A DNA stretch of 64,000 nt from Pyxicephalus adspersus (Eukaryota; Chordata; Amphibia; Anura; Pyxicephalidae), in assembly GCF_032062135.1 (NCBI RefSeq), contig NC_092859.1, positions 44,746,388-44,810,387 on the forward strand. The letters run 5' to 3'. The translations under genes and the position numbers were made by a program. The notes beneath the pieces were generated by a model. That model saw only the letters and a program-made list of their open reading frames with translations. It was not told the origin of the DNA and did no database searches. Of the stretch, positions 1 to 11,675 are shown one piece after another. Numbering within the stretch: the first letter of the stretch is position 1; the number at the start of each line of letters is the position of its first letter.

Positions 1-869
1 TTGTACATAGACTTACTGCTGCAGAATCAACATTGTTATATGAAGAAAGTTGAAGTTAATAAAGAAGTTATCTAAAGTATTCGGTGTGCTCTTTAAACCT
101 ACTACTTTTATGGAACGGTATTAGAGGAATTATAGAGTAAAGACAGTCTGAGAAACAAAAGAGAAACAGAAATCATAATTCTTTTAATGCCACAGCGCAC
201 AAGGCACCTCATGGTGCTGCGCCTGCCACACACATGTTTTCCCCAACTCTAGAACCACTAGATATTTGCAACAGGACGCCGAAGTCCAAAAAAGTGTAGG
301 TAACTTGTCAGTTTACTGCGTGCAGGCAAAAGTGTATCTTTACAACTATAAAAAGTTGGCAAAGTTGCTAACACTTGATAATGCAAACCTAAATAACAAG
401 AGAAGGAAAACTCTGACTGTTTCTAATCTTGCCTCCCAGCTAAGAAAGGGTTATTGTTGATTATGTGAAAGCTTCTGCAGCTCAAAATAAGATTTTGCTT
501 TGAACTAAAAGAAAAAAAAATATGTGCTGAAAATATATATTTCGAATTGCTCTCTGACTACATCAGTCCAACTGCTGTGCACCTAAGGGAGGGAAGAAAA
601 TAAATATGTATCTGTATATTGTTGGCTGATCATATATATGGCATTTGACATCTTACTCAGGTGGGTCCGAGGTGATGACAGCAGCTTCTGCCACTTGAGA
701 CTACTATTGAAGAAGATGTCTAAGAAAAGATCCTGAATGAAATCATGGTATGTGCTATTGTGTTATGCTTTTGAAAAGGCAAAATGTACGCTGTTATTAA
801 AGAGAAAGTATGATGACTGTTGGTCATTTTTAAAAGATAAATAAATGTTTTTGAGAGTTTACAGAAATT
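1..869. other. Unassigned AT-rich sequence
   Basis: No coding frame, repeat family or RNA gene is recognised here. The short open frames have no recognisable motif. Confidence 0.5.
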
Positions 870-1600
870 GTTTTGCATGACTAGGGTAGAGCTGAGGAAG
901 CCATGAACTGCACCACCAACCAATTTAACCCCAACCCCACTCCCTTCTGATACCCAAATCAAAGACACAAGACCTGTGTTGGAATAAATTAGCTATAGCA
1001 GCTCATTTTATTTAACAAATTTACAAATAAACATAACCTCTTGTCTATCATCCATAATAACAACATTTATATATAACCATAAACAACACTTAAACCGCAG
1101 AAAATTATTTTCTTTCTTACAGGTCCATGAAACCCCCATATTCCCTTTTTAACCAAACAGACCACCTCTGCTCTTTAACCAGGCCCCCAGCCGCTAGCAC
1201 ACAGCCTTGGGGACAATTAGCGGATAACCACCTTGCACACCTAGCCCCCACAGCAACCAAGTGTCGTGCAGGGCCACCATCAACCAACCACAAGACCCAT
1301 ACCCTGATGGGTCTCATCCCCTTGTTTCCTTTCTTCCCCAAAACATTAACCCTCCAATGGACCTACTATGACAGAATTCGTCCAAAACTTCAAAAACAAA
1401 AGGGAGGGAGGTTGGGAGATGCTCGCTATCCCCCTTGTCCTATAGCCTGACACTTTCCCCACCCACAATCAACCATTGACCTATCACATTATTATCCCTT
1501 TTCCCGCACATTTTTCCTTTCCCACATTTTTAATTTTTTTCTTTTAACCCTCAGTTTTCCTGTCTTCCCTCCCCACCAAATCATGAGACTCTTTGCTAAA
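870..1600 (-). mobile_element. 3' end of a tyrosine-recombinase retroelement (copy 1)
   Basis: On the minus strand this segment matches the 3' untranslated end of the element at 61930-64000. Shared landmarks are TTTTGCATG followed by GACTAGGGTAG at the outer end (about 871-890), a TTTATT (AATAAA on minus) at 1007-1012 next to AGCTATAGCAGC, the phrase AACCAGGCCCCCAG near 1178, a CTTGGGGACAAT...CGGATAACCACC block near 1205-1235, and ACAACCAAGTGTCGTGC-like sequence near 1252. No recombinase or hydrolase reading frame remains, so it is a truncated copy or a diverged short relative. Homology is clear to about 1375. The stretch to 1600 is pyrimidine-rich and its membership is less sure. The plus-strand 107-codon frame here is antisense to this non-coding region. 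Confidence 0.75.
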
Positions 1601-2322
1601 TGCTAGCTCCAGGCCTACTTTGTATTGAAACATTTAAAAAAATCTTTATTTTTATATATAAACTATATAGGATGTCTCTAAACTGCCATTTTGCAAAAAA
1701 ATGCTGACATTTCTAATAAAAAAAAAAAGAACACTGTCTTGTCCTGTCATGTTGGCAGCATTTGACAGTGTATGCCAGACTAAATATATACTTTCTGGTA
1801 TTACTTATCATTTAAAAAAATACATTTCCTGGTTAAATAGGTCTCCAATAATAATACAAATAATACCAATTAGCCAACACAATGGCTGGGAAAAATCTAG
1901 TTGTTTTTTATAGTATATAGTATAGTTTAGTATATAGTTTATAGTAATTTGTGCCCTTGTTTAAACTGCCCTTTAAGCTGATATTTTTTAAGCTTTTGAG
2001 AACCCAGGCAAATTCTTAGGTTTGAAATCCTTATATATTGTTGTAGAACATTATACACTGGCATTCAGAGGTTGTGTTTGATTAGAGACAAGAGACTTCC
2101 CCCGCTTTGCATCTGTGGTTGTGCAGAATTAACAGGATTATGTACATGGAGGATCCCATTTCTAGTATTTGAAGATCTGAAGCAAAGTTCTGTGGGCTCT
2201 GGTATGAGTGCTTTCAGAATTCTCTGGATTAAATCAACCATCACCTAGACCTGCCTAGTACTTTTCTCAGTGAGGAATGTGGATCAAGTGTGGAGGTGTA
2301 TCCTCCTTCTTCATCTTGCCCA
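1601..2322. other. Unassigned sequence with a TATAG-rich microsatellite
   Basis: Positions about 1908-1945 are an imperfect run of TATAG/TATAGT units. The rest is AT-rich and unrecognised. Confidence 0.5.
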
Positions 2323-2708
2323 TTAAAGCAGATCTTTCACCCAAAAAAAGCCCTCAATCCATCTACAAACCAACTTCTGTGCTACTGCTGGAGATCGGGT
2401 GACGTATATGGAAAAAAAAACTTGCCAATCTCAGTGCGCATGCGGGAGATTGGCAGTTTCTTTCCCTTTTTGGTGAAAGGGCTTCTTCTGCGCATGACGA
2501 GATGCTCGGGCATGCGCACAAGGAGCAGCCAGGAGCCTCCTTGGATGCATGACGTAGGTATCCCGGGAGGCTCTGCGCTCCCATTCATAGAGATTAAGGG
2601 GGCGGTGCTGCACTCGTTGCATTAAAAAAAAACACAAACAAACAGAATTTTTACCTTACATAAAAGGGTTGTCTACCCTTTTATGTAAAGTGAAAATTCT
2701 AAGTTTAG
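2323..2708. mobile_element. TTAA-type MITE with CpG-rich core
   Basis: The left end reads TTAAAGCAGATCTTTCACCC at 2323, and the right end (reverse complement of about 2685-2708) reads CTAAACTTAGAATTTTCAC, an imperfect terminal inverted repeat. The core contains GCGCATGC-type motifs (about 2435-2520) that contrast with the AT-rich flanks. The three overlapping minus-strand frames here lie wholly within the element and have no protein motif. The TTAA ends suggest piggyBac- or Kolobok-type mobilisation, but no transposase is present, so the superfamily is inferred. Confidence 0.55.
2656..2688. repeat. Perfect 14-bp inverted repeat (hairpin)
   Basis: The arms TTACATAAAAGGGT (2656-2669) and its exact reverse complement (2675-2688) are separated by 5 bases (TGTCT). 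It lies just inside the right end of the TTAA MITE, so it is probably part of that element. Confidence 0.9.
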
Positions 2709-3589
2709 GTACATTTTAACTATCAATAAGAAATTTGGAGACTACCCAGACACACCGCAAACACACTTTTATTCTCACATTGATATGCTCACCCCCATGG
2801 GTTGTCTTGGACATCTGCATGAGTTTTATAAAGCTGTAATGCACAAGAGAAATGATGAACGGCTTGCAGTCAACTTTTCATTTTTTCTGAACAATCATCA
2901 CTGAACAGATGGTTACAACAAAATTATTGTTCTATTGAATAAAGCCTACACACTATTTTCAATTAAAAATGCTTAATGTGGCTTACTACCATCTAGTAGT
3001 TCCTCAGATGAATCTCCAACCTGAGCTTTGGTATTGTTACCCAGTGTACACGCCTCAAATTTTAAAGCCTTTACAAAAGCCACAACGTCAGCCTCTCTAA
3101 TTTCTTGCAACAACTGATTTGGAATGACACTGCCATTTTTATTGGGCGTGAAATTTAATCTAAGTACCTCACCATGCTGAGGTTTCCATCTACCATTGCA
3201 ACATCCCTTGTTCATTGTCAAAGAAACTCCTTATCATATATCCCAGGTATTCAATTTTCTATAATATCTGCCAACATACAGTGGGGCCTGGAGCAGAAGA
3301 GAACGAAGTGAAAAATCAGTGGAAGGCCTGCATGACTGGGAAGGGATGGGAGCAGGCAGGGGAAGGGTTGAGAGTTAACATAGAGAAGGGGGGGAGTTGC
3401 TGAATTCGTATGCCGGGAGTGACGTACAGGGGGGAGGGAGAAGAGGAGTGAAAATGGGGTGAGCCGGAAAGGGAGGGTCTTTTTTCAGCGTGACGGAAAG
3501 AAGGAAGATAGTTTTTCCCACCCACCCGCCCTGTTTTAGGTGTGTCAGTGAGGTCCTCGAGGGAAGGTGTTGTATAGGACTGTTTAATT
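2709..3589. other. Unassigned sequence, purine-rich 3' part
   Basis: This contains an 82-codon minus-strand frame (2973-3221) that I do not recognise. The G-rich stretch 3290-3589 leads into the YR relic that follows and may be its upstream part, but no recombinase or hydrolase motif is readable in it. Confidence 0.35.
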
Positions 3590-3992
3590 GGGGGTGAGGG
3601 TCTCATCTATGGTATGGGACCCTCGGTAAGGTTGTTGTTGGAAGTGTTACATTTTTTTGTGGTAGGGCTGCGAGTGCTGCTGGTATCGTTCCCGAGCTTA
3701 AGGTGTGGCTGGGAGCATTACATATCACGGCGGTGCAGACCCATTAGGTGCAAGGGGTTACAATAGTGGGGCCTTCGAGGACCAGTAACCAGGGGGTGTG
3801 TTTAGGGGTTATGTTTTATTAATGTATTGGTTACAGTTATTTGTGATTATTTGTAAGTTGGTATTATTTGTTGATGTGTGTTGATATGTGTTTATATATT
3901 GTTATTTATGGTTATTTTATGGTTATTTATTAAAAGAGTTAATATTTAAGTTATTTGTTAATAAACGGCCCAAAGGGGCCATTTAACCAAGT
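3590..3992 (+). mobile_element. 3' relic of a YR retroelement (copy 2)
   Basis: This is plus-strand sequence. TCATCTATGGTATGGGACC near 3603 parallels the ATCAGGGTATGGGTC phrase of copy 1. GCTGCTGGTATCGTTCCCGAG near 3676 parallels CTGCTAGCAATTGATATGGTTCCCAAG of the 20-21 kb relic. AATAAA at 3960-3965 is followed by CGGCCCAAAGGGGCC, comparable to AATAAA plus CGGGCTGCTATGGCC at the end of the 62 kb element. These are short by-eye matches in the same order, so this is a diverged relative rather than a close copy. Confidence 0.45.
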
Positions 3993-4429
3993 TGTTGTCT
4001 CAGTGTTTGTTTGGGGTAAAGTGGTGGGGTGGGGGTAGGTGGAGTGGCATGCTGGAACTCAGCCATATCACAGTCAAGAGTACTGAAGCAAAAATACACT
4101 GGCTTCCTATGGGGAACTATTACTAAGCATGCAAACAATGGTTTATACTCGTAATTGACTGATTTTGAAGGCTGCAATTCTACCAGGAATATTTTTTAAA
4201 AGTGGTAAAGTTTGCAGTAAATTGGTGAGAGGTATGAGATGCAACGTTTATCCCTAGATGTTTTAATACCTATTGGTAGGAATAGGAATTTGTTAGTAGT
4301 AATTTTCATATGGGTATTAATAAAAAGTGTAAATATTAGGGATGTACGTGCATTTACTTTGTTATATTATACTGTTCCGAATGTGAACTCATCCCATAGC
4401 ACACCTGCTGTAGTACCTTAGCAGAGGTG
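3993..4429. other. Unassigned AT-rich sequence
   Basis: Nothing is recognised. The short plus-strand frame near 4239-4421 has no motif. Confidence 0.5.
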
Positions 4430-4771
4430 GGTGAATATAACACTTTATGGCTGATAGAATCCATCCTGAGAACCAAATTTCATAAGGACATGTTGTAGAA
4501 ACCCCCAGTGTATCCCCTCAAATCCCTTTTAGGCATCTAAAGCAAGTAAGAGTAATGGTATTTTAGAAGTTTGCACATGATGTACTAAGTTTGAAACTCT
4601 AGTGGCATCAGGAGCTTGTCTGCATTTAAAAAATCCTACTAGGTCTGGTGTAATCAGTGTAGGTAAAAAAGAAAGTAGTCTTTGGGCTAAAACTTTTGCA
4701 TCTATTCTATATAAGAATTTAAGAGAAAGAGACTTTTGAGGTATTTCCACATTTGGCAATAGTCACTACAG
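4430..4771 (-). pseudogene. L1-type LINE reverse-transcriptase fragment (downstream part)
   Basis: Read on the minus strand, 4759-4529 encodes a 76-codon stretch with the order typical of L1/Tx1 reverse transcriptase: IDAKVLAQRL, LPTLITPDLVGFF, a CRQAPDATR block, HHVQTSKIPLLLLALDA. It then reaches a TAA where the family normally has a glutamate. The same frame continues beyond the stop as KGFEGIHWGFLQHVL and MKFG, equivalent to the family's EKAFDRVHW..FL..VL..FG. This is the finger/palm region; the YxDD motif is not in the fragment. The remaining upstream part lies at 5292-5380, displaced by a MITE. It is a dead, truncated insertion with stops. Confidence 0.82.
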
Positions 4772-5291
4772 TAGTGATGAGTGAGTGAGTTTTTTAGGGA
4801 TGAGCGGCGAATTCGGTTGTTCTCGCTTACCAAAATTGTAAATGGGAATGCCCGGTGTAAATTCGCCAAACCAGATCGAATTTAAAAAAATAAAAACATT
4901 TTCACAAAAAAAAAAAAAAATTGCGAGCTGTGCTGATCAATGAATGCAGCCGTGGCTGCATTCATTGATCAGCTCAGTGTGCGATCCCCGGCACTGGAGG
5001 TCAAATAGGGACCGGTCTCCCCATTCAAAACCTCTAGTGCTCTCTGATTGGCTGAGGAAAGCTGTCCCCATTTAACCTCTAGTGTCGGGGATCGCAAACA
5101 GGATTCCCAGGGCTGCAAGAATGAATGCAGCCCTGAGAATCCATTGCGATCCCGGGGCACTGGAGGTTAATTAACCTCTAGTGCCGGGATCGTAATGATT
5201 TCCTTGATCTTCGGATGGTTTCGCAAAATCGTTTCGCCGAAATTTCGCTGACCCATCGGAAGTTCGAGTAAATTTTTGCGAGAATACCCTA
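4772..5291. mobile_element. hAT-like MITE inserted in the L1 relic
   Basis: The target duplication is exact and 8 bp long: CACTACAG at 4764-4771 and again at 5292-5299. The element starts TAGTGATGAG and ends in the reverse complement of TAGGGTATTC, so the terminal repeat is short and imperfect. Internally the phrase CTCTAGTGCCGGGATCG recurs in both orientations around 4985-5190, and the L1 reading resumes on the far side. An 8-bp duplication is the hAT signature, but no transposase is encoded. Related starts (TAGGGATGAGCG) occur at about 4795 and at 17619. Confidence 0.75.
4932..4973. repeat. Perfect palindrome, 20-bp arms
   Basis: Two 20-base arms (start GCTGATCAATG, end CATTGATCAGC) are exact reverse complements separated by only GT. 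It lies within the hAT-like MITE and could extrude as a cruciform or fold as a hairpin RNA. Confidence 0.95.
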
Positions 5292-5380
5292 CACTACAGT
5301 GGCTTCAAACATTTCTTTAGGGAAGGAGGCAGGGGATGCTGCAACTCTCTACCTATTAACTTGTATGATAATCCCTCCTT
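5292..5380 (-). pseudogene. L1-type LINE reverse-transcriptase fragment (upstream part)
   Basis: The minus-strand reading gives SFPKEMFEATVVTIAK-like sequence across the target-site duplication, preceded by a degenerate RVAASPA stretch with stops upstream. This corresponds to the L1 segment 'FP.EM.EA.IV.IPK', just N-terminal to the piece at 4430-4771, and shows the MITE split one LINE relic. No longer homology is readable beyond about 5380. Confidence 0.65.
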
Positions 5381-5677
5381 AAAAGGTGCCAAATATTGTC
5401 GAAGGCTCAAAAAGTAATGTACAGGGCAGCGATTGCCTGCTGCCCTAGTATAAACAGGTGCCTACCCTGCGACAAAAGTAGCCAACCATCACTCCTTAAA
5501 GATTACTTATTCTATAACTATCCGGAATACACCTTGTTAACTCATCAGGGAATCTCACTAGACTTAAAGAATGCTTACAGTTATGTAAATTATGTGATAT
5601 ATGGATCATTACTTTGGGTTATTTATTTACCTTACATTTAGGAAAAATAGAATTAACAGGTTAAAAGGAAATATTAA
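5381..5677. other. Unassigned sequence
   Basis: It may still belong to the decayed LINE on the minus strand, but I cannot read family motifs in it. Confidence 0.35.
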
Positions 5678-5966
5678 CCCCCCCTAGCGGTAATCCTGAA
5701 TGGGTGAATTTTCCATGCAAAAAGTCACACTCGGGGTTGCTTAAAACATAAAAAAAAACACTTACCTTGATCCGTTGTCTTCCCCCGCCTCCTGCAGCTC
5801 CTCTGGACACGTCTTCCTTCTGATGACTGCAGAGACAATCTCCAGTGTTTCCCGGTTAGGTTGGTGCATGCGTCGGTGCGGGCGGGAGGATCAGTGGGAA
5901 ATTTAAATCATTTTGTATTGTATTCAATACAAAAAAGCTGTGTTGAGTCCAATACAAAGAAATCTT

Positions 5967-6025
<59 letters not shown>

Positions 6026-6239
6026 ATACATGCTACTGTACAGTTATATTACTATTATTATTTTTTAACAGATTTTTGTGTTTTTTTATTTAAAGTTTAT
6101 GTTTAAATTTATTAAATGTTGGACATATTTCAGTGAGTTAGGCCTAAAATTATAGGCCTACAATGTAAAATAAATTTCCATGCAAAAAAGTGTAACGCTT
6201 TTTGCTTGGAAATACAGACAGAATTAGAACGCTAGGGGG
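5678..6239. mobile_element. TTAA-type MITE, CCCCCTAGCG family (copy 1)
   Basis: The left end CCCCCCCTAGCGGTAATCC follows TTAA at 5674-5677. The right end is GAACGCTAGGGGG, followed by a degenerate CTAA. Inside are ACACTCGGGGTT near 5729, a GC-rich block (5775-5895) and a (TA)n array. A second copy, in opposite orientation and with perfect TTAA on both sides, is at 55068-55655; a truncated copy is at 20378-20776. The TTAA target and CCC-initial ends fit piggyBac- or Kolobok-like elements. No transposase is present. Confidence 0.8.
5969..6028. repeat. (TA)n microsatellite
   Basis: About 43 bases are near-perfect TA dinucleotides, followed by imperfect TATTATATA. The array lies at the same internal position as the TA array of the related MITE at 55 kb. 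Confidence 0.95.
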
Positions 6240-9200
6240 CTAAATAAAACACAGCCAGAGAAACAGTTTTTCAAAAAAACATTTACCTTTGGAAATACCA
6301 CAGTCCTTGTTGTTGGGCATTATTGACATTAGTAGCAGCGAAGAGCAACTTAAATTAAAATGTTGATACTCTGACTAAAAGAGCTATGGCCCTCATTAAG
6401 TAATGCGCCTTCTATTCCTGGCCAAATACAGAACACCTTGCATTGTGAACAGACAATAGCTGGCCAAGGTGAAAAGAGGGCCTACTAACATGAATGGTGC
6501 ATCACTGAAAGAGAGTTCCATGGTTGGAGCTCTAGAAGCACAGAGGAACTGTAATTTTTGCTGGTGTGTAGATTTTACTATTATTCAACAGCCACAAAGT
6601 CATTAGTAGAGAATTTTTTCTTAATATAGAAATTTTCCTTGGAGTTCCTTATTTTTTTAAAGGCGTGCTTTAGGAAAGTAGCACCTATTAGGTTATAATT
6701 GTTTCTATATAACATTTTGCACTGTAAATAGTGTAAAATTAAATAATTATGTGTTAGAACTAATTAGTATATTAAATTTACATTGACTATTAGAAATCTG
6801 CAGAAGTACCCTGTGAAGTACAAGTATTTATATGTTAGCTTGTACCCAAGATATAAACGCTATAACACGACAAATGCCAAACGCACCTCTAGATGAAACA
6901 CAATTCATTTTTCTAAAGAAAAAATGTTTATTTTCCTTCTTTCTGAAATATCATCTGTTTTCTTTTTTTTCCTAGATTCAAAATTGAAGCAGTCACCAAC
7001 AGGTACAGTGTTAAATGGGATTTGCTAAATTATTTACCACATGAAGCAATCTTCAGCACATTTTCCTGTCTCTTCCCACACGCTAAGAGTGTATTTGCAT
7101 GTTATATATGCATTTAAGCCATTCACTTTTAAACTAATACACCGTAGACCGTGCATACATTTAACATTTAGATTGTTCCCTCTTTTGCAGTTTACTTCAG
7201 AGCTACCTCAATCTAAATATTTTTTTCTGTTTGGCTCGCCCCTTATGTTGATTTATTTGGCATTTCAAGCCCCATTCAAAAGCATTTTCAGAGTATGGAT
7301 TGCTCAAAATAAAGTAATAAAAAATAGATTGTGCTGTAGTTTCCTCCATCGGTTTTTCAAAATGAACAGTAAGAGCACACCTTCTGCAGCTCTTCAATTT
7401 TTATCTGTGACATAAAATCCTCCTTATGTGGGATGACTGTTTCAGAATGCCAGGACAAGGACTCAAACATTTTCTTTTTAATTAGAAAAGATGTATGCGC
7501 TCTCTCTTAGAACCACAGCTTGAAAGTATATTTATTCAGTAGACAGAATTTCAAACTGCAACTGACAAAGTGGAGGACAGTGTTTAGAAGTTATTTTACT
7601 ACTGCAAGAAGCAAATTGGTAGAGGTGATTTACAAGTAATGATGCCCAGGTTAAATTTGTCATGGGTTTCAATTTAGCTTATGTCTACCTTTCCAATGTA
7701 AGCATTGGTGGTAAACCCATTGTTAAAATACACATAGGGCAGCATTTTATCATTATCATATACCCTGCTCCTCTAGGGGCCAGCAATCCCTTCCAATGAC
7801 CTATGCTCTGCAGTTTGGGTGGGCTGCCTCCTATAGAACTGATGGTGCTGCATTGTAAGGGGTGACATAAAAAGCACAAAGCTTTTGTTTTCCAAGTTTA
7901 GGCTTTGCTGTACAGGGACAAAAAAGAAATGATACCATATTAAAATTCATGTAATTACACTTCTTAAAAATAAAGAAGTGGGGTTTTTTTTTGCAATTTT
8001 CAGTGCAGAAATAAATAGAAAACTAGTCTTGACATATCAAATATACAGCACTGTGCATTTTATCATTCTGACTCAATCATTCAGATCCTCCTCCTCCAAA
8101 GCCCCCCAACCCATACAATAAAAAATGTCCAGGGGAATTCCAGTGTAATGAATATAGTCCTCAGCAATGGAGATGGCCATGCTGTTCTATGCAGCATTGC
8201 ACTGTAATTCCAGGCTTTTTGGTGATGTATTCACATGCCATAGTGCTTGGCAAATTCTTTAATGTAGGGGTGCTTAGCTTATTTTTGTTTTATTTTAGGT
8301 ATTAAATATTGAATTTGGGCTTTGAAAGGTAGTCCTCCGATTCCCGTTAAGTAATAGTGTTTAGGCCAAGTTCCTAGAAGAATGAGGTTATCAATCTGCT
8401 GCAGACAGGAGGAAGCATTTCTTCAGTTCACCGCAACCTCTCAATAGGACTATTATAGCATGGTCATTTTCTAATATATTTTAAGGTGCAGGTCCATGCA
8501 GTAGAATGCAAAAAAAAGCAAGAGCAAGAAACAGCACAAAAAGCGAATCAATTGTGCTGCATTTGTCTTGCGCTAAAAGAGCCAAGAAGCAGAGCAACAA
8601 AGGGATCGGCTTATCAGTCAACTGCTTCTCATTTCTCAGTTCAGTCTTAGGAACAGGAGAAATTATCTATAACAGAGAAAATTATGTTTTAAGCCCTGCT
8701 AGCCAAGGCTAGTGTGGCAGATCAGGAAATAAAGAAATATAAATTCTTTAGCAGGTAGAACAGCTTTTTTGTATGTAATTTATCTGTGAGTGTAACTGTT
8801 TGCCTGGGGTTTAACTTTAAGTCTGGGCAGCAGTAAAGAAGCAATTGTTAATCAACTCTGTCATATTCCACCCAAATAAGTTTATCTCCTCATACCCCCT
8901 TGGGCTTTGTTTTTTACAAATTAGATAACTGGCTATAAAACATTAACTTATACTACAAAGTTTCTGTTGCACTCTAAACAACTAGAGAAACTTGAAGACT
9001 TCATAAGCTATTGAGACTTTCACTTGCTTATCGCCTGCCTTTTCCTCATTTTCATCTTACTTTAGGGCTTAAAACTCAGTTTTGCAATCATGTTATCAAG
9101 TTGTATAAAATACTTGTTGTTCCTTTTACTGCTGTAGCCCTAGACTAGGAAATGATGATGAGATAACTCACATTACGTTATGAATACATCAGAAGCTCAC

Positions 9201-9659
9201 TTCAACGTATTTTTCGAGAAAGAAGATGGTGTGATAAGAGGGAGCTCAATACACTTGAATGCAGCTCATTCTGCTCACACTAAAAAGAACAGAACAAGAA
9301 CACAACTTAACGGAATAATGCAAAACATTCCTGACTTTAAATTACTGAGGCAAAACTGCAAAATGAAACCACAATTTGCCATCTTGTGAGTGGACCATAT
9401 GGTAAAAATGGTCTGTAATTGTCTGTAGGAATATAGCAGCTATGTGTCAGTGATATTATAAAAGCAAAACACAAACCTCCCAAACACACATTGCAATGTA
9501 ATGTAATGCATCGTATTTTGTGTGTATTTTTGTATGTATTAAAAGTTTTAAAACTATTTAAAAAGTTTTAAAACACCTTACAAATTAAATCTTTACTTTC
9601 CTAGCAGCAAATAGATTTTTTTTTTTGTTTTGCTTTTTAGGCATATTTACTAATTAATC
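6240..9659. other. Long unassigned AT-rich stretch
   Basis: I see no transposon ends, coding motifs or RNA genes. Frames up to 124 codons (7041-7415) are rich in Phe, Leu and Ser, as expected of AT-rich noncoding DNA. A splice-flanked 27-nt segment at 6976-7002 is discussed under findings. Confidence 0.5.
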
Positions 9660-9780
9660 TGATCTGAAATTTTAACCATCCCTTCACCAATATATACACA
9701 ATGTCTTCTGAAAGTATTAACATTTTTTAGTTTGTTATGTTGCAGCCTAATGCTACAATCGTTTAAATTGATTTTTTTTC
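9660..9780. mobile_element. Possible Tc1/mariner-type terminal relic
   Basis: The phrase TTTGTTATGTTGCAGCCTAATGC near 9731, followed by an AAATTGATTTTTT run, resembles subterminal sequence I associate with vertebrate Tc1-like repeats. No terminal repeat or transposase was confirmed. The T-run at 9770-9787 may mark a junction with the next block. Confidence 0.3.
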
Positions 9781-9787
9781 TTTTTTC

Positions 9788-10205
9788 GCACTAGTCTGCT
9801 GTAGAGCCCTGGTCCAGGAACAGTACTCACCATGAACCAGTCCCTCAATCTAATGCTGTTTTCTTCACCTGTATGTATTTCCCAACACCTGGTTGACCCC
9901 AGTGCGCAAGGGATGGTGTCTGGGAAAGAGCTGGTAGAGGACCAGTAGCCCACTAATAAAGCAGTTCCAAAATTCTAACAGAGGCAAGTCCAGAATACAG
10001 AGCCAATAGTTACTGAGCAGCCTTCTAAACTCTACTGCAATCACAGAACACGGGACATGAATTGGTGAAGTAGGTAGAGAGCTTGTTGGGCAGTTGACAG
10101 CATTCGTCTACCCCACACTGTTGGTCTTGCATACCACTGATCCTACTAGCAGCTTGTGTGGTCAGCCATGGTTACATGTGGTTTTCCCAGCCTAAGTTTC
10201 GTTCC
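9788..10205 (-). repeat. Unclassified repeat-like block, possibly LTR-derived
   Basis: Composition changes sharply to mixed, GC-balanced sequence with no frames. On the minus strand, CT-rich text such as CTACCAGCTCTTTCCCAGACACC resembles LTR-like DNA, but no TG...CA ends, primer-binding site or second copy was seen. The classification is a guess. Confidence 0.2.
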
Positions 10206-11675
10206 TCTTAGTAATAAGAGAGAATACATATATGTCTAACCCTGAATAACCCTTTACCAGATTTTGACATTATGGTGCAGAATAGCATGCTATAATCTCT
10301 ATTGCAGCAGCTAATTTGTTTATATATTGCAAGCACTTGTTCATTGTATGTGGCTTTAAATATGGCACCCCAATTCTCCCCCTCCAGATCATGCATCATG
10401 TGTTCCAGAAATATCCAAAAACTTCAGTAGAGTGGTGAAAGACCAATAATGTTCCAATCCTTGATTTCACCACCCCTCAGTGTGTGGCTTCATCACTGGC
10501 CATCCAATGGCTGAAGATAGAGAACGCAAAAAGCATCAGGATAGATGGCAATGTTGGTATATTTGTACAATCCGGCAAGTGCCTCTGCTCCCTCCCCAGC
10601 CTCAATTCTTCTTTTATTGTCACTGCAAACAAAGCAATATTTATACTTCTCTTTAGAGATATGACTGATAGACTATTCAGTGATTATTCTGCACATTACC
10701 AAGAGACTTTTTTCATATTCTTGGCTTGCCCAATCTGTCTCTGCTAAATCTGTGTAGACAGAGTGAGTTGGTTTCATTACAGGGCACAATCAGAAAGGAA
10801 TGGCACCGTCTAGTTATGAAAATGATTTGACAGCTTGACATATCGAGAAAAGATGAGAATACTGATTCTCTGCAACTAGGGGCAGGGAGAAACATTAAGA
10901 ATGCATTTAGCTTGTTTACTGAAATTTGTAAGTGATGCATATTAAGACAACTCCTTTGTTTTCATTTATCATGACTGCAGTGAAAGGACACCCACAGAGG
11001 CAGCCAAATTAGATTAATATGAATATAGTGAGAATATTGGACTCCAGGTTTTCTGAGGCTTCAAAATTGAGGTGCCAACATCCATCAGAGGACAAAGATC
11101 CATATTATGCTTTGAATATCATAAGCGAGCTGTGGAGTAATAAATGGATATTTCATAATCTGTCTATGAGAATACTAAACAGTGACAGAATGTTAAGTGC
11201 ACCAGCATGCAGGGAAATACACAAGGACTTCATTTTTAGTAAACAATATTGTAAAGCTTTATTTATCTTCTTCATGATAACACAGAAAAGAAAATAGGAA
11301 AAACATAACCATACTTCTTTGCAGAAGAGCTCTTTATTTAATTCTTCTTTAAAAATTGAGTTTGGGCTGTTTACTTAGAAAAGTGTGTTATCACTGTGTA
11401 GGGTAAAATTTACTTATCAAATAAGAAAAAGGTACCTTAGCAAAGAATATACAATAAATTGCATGGAAATATGTTTTTTTTTCCTTGCTCATGATTGGAT
11501 GGCTGGAGTCATCAGAGCTTTGCAGCGTTAAATAACCAAAGTGAAATATCCCTTGCAAAGTGAACAGCCTAAACGCATTCAGTAAATCATCCCCACTGAT
11601 GAATTTATTGGAAATAAAAATGCTTACAATTTTAGGTTTTAGAAAAAAAATTTTTAATAATTCGATTCTTTAATA
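10206..11675. other. Unassigned sequence
   Basis: No transposon ends, RNA gene or protein motif is seen. The short frames on both strands look like chance. Confidence 0.5.

Noticed and set aside
1127..1450. 107-codon plus-strand frame
   Set aside because: It lies antisense within the non-coding 3' end of the YR element, and the matching region at 62 kb does not keep the frame.
7041..7415. 124-codon plus-strand frame
   Set aside because: Phe/Leu/Ser-rich chance frame; a minus-strand frame overlaps it and neither has a motif.
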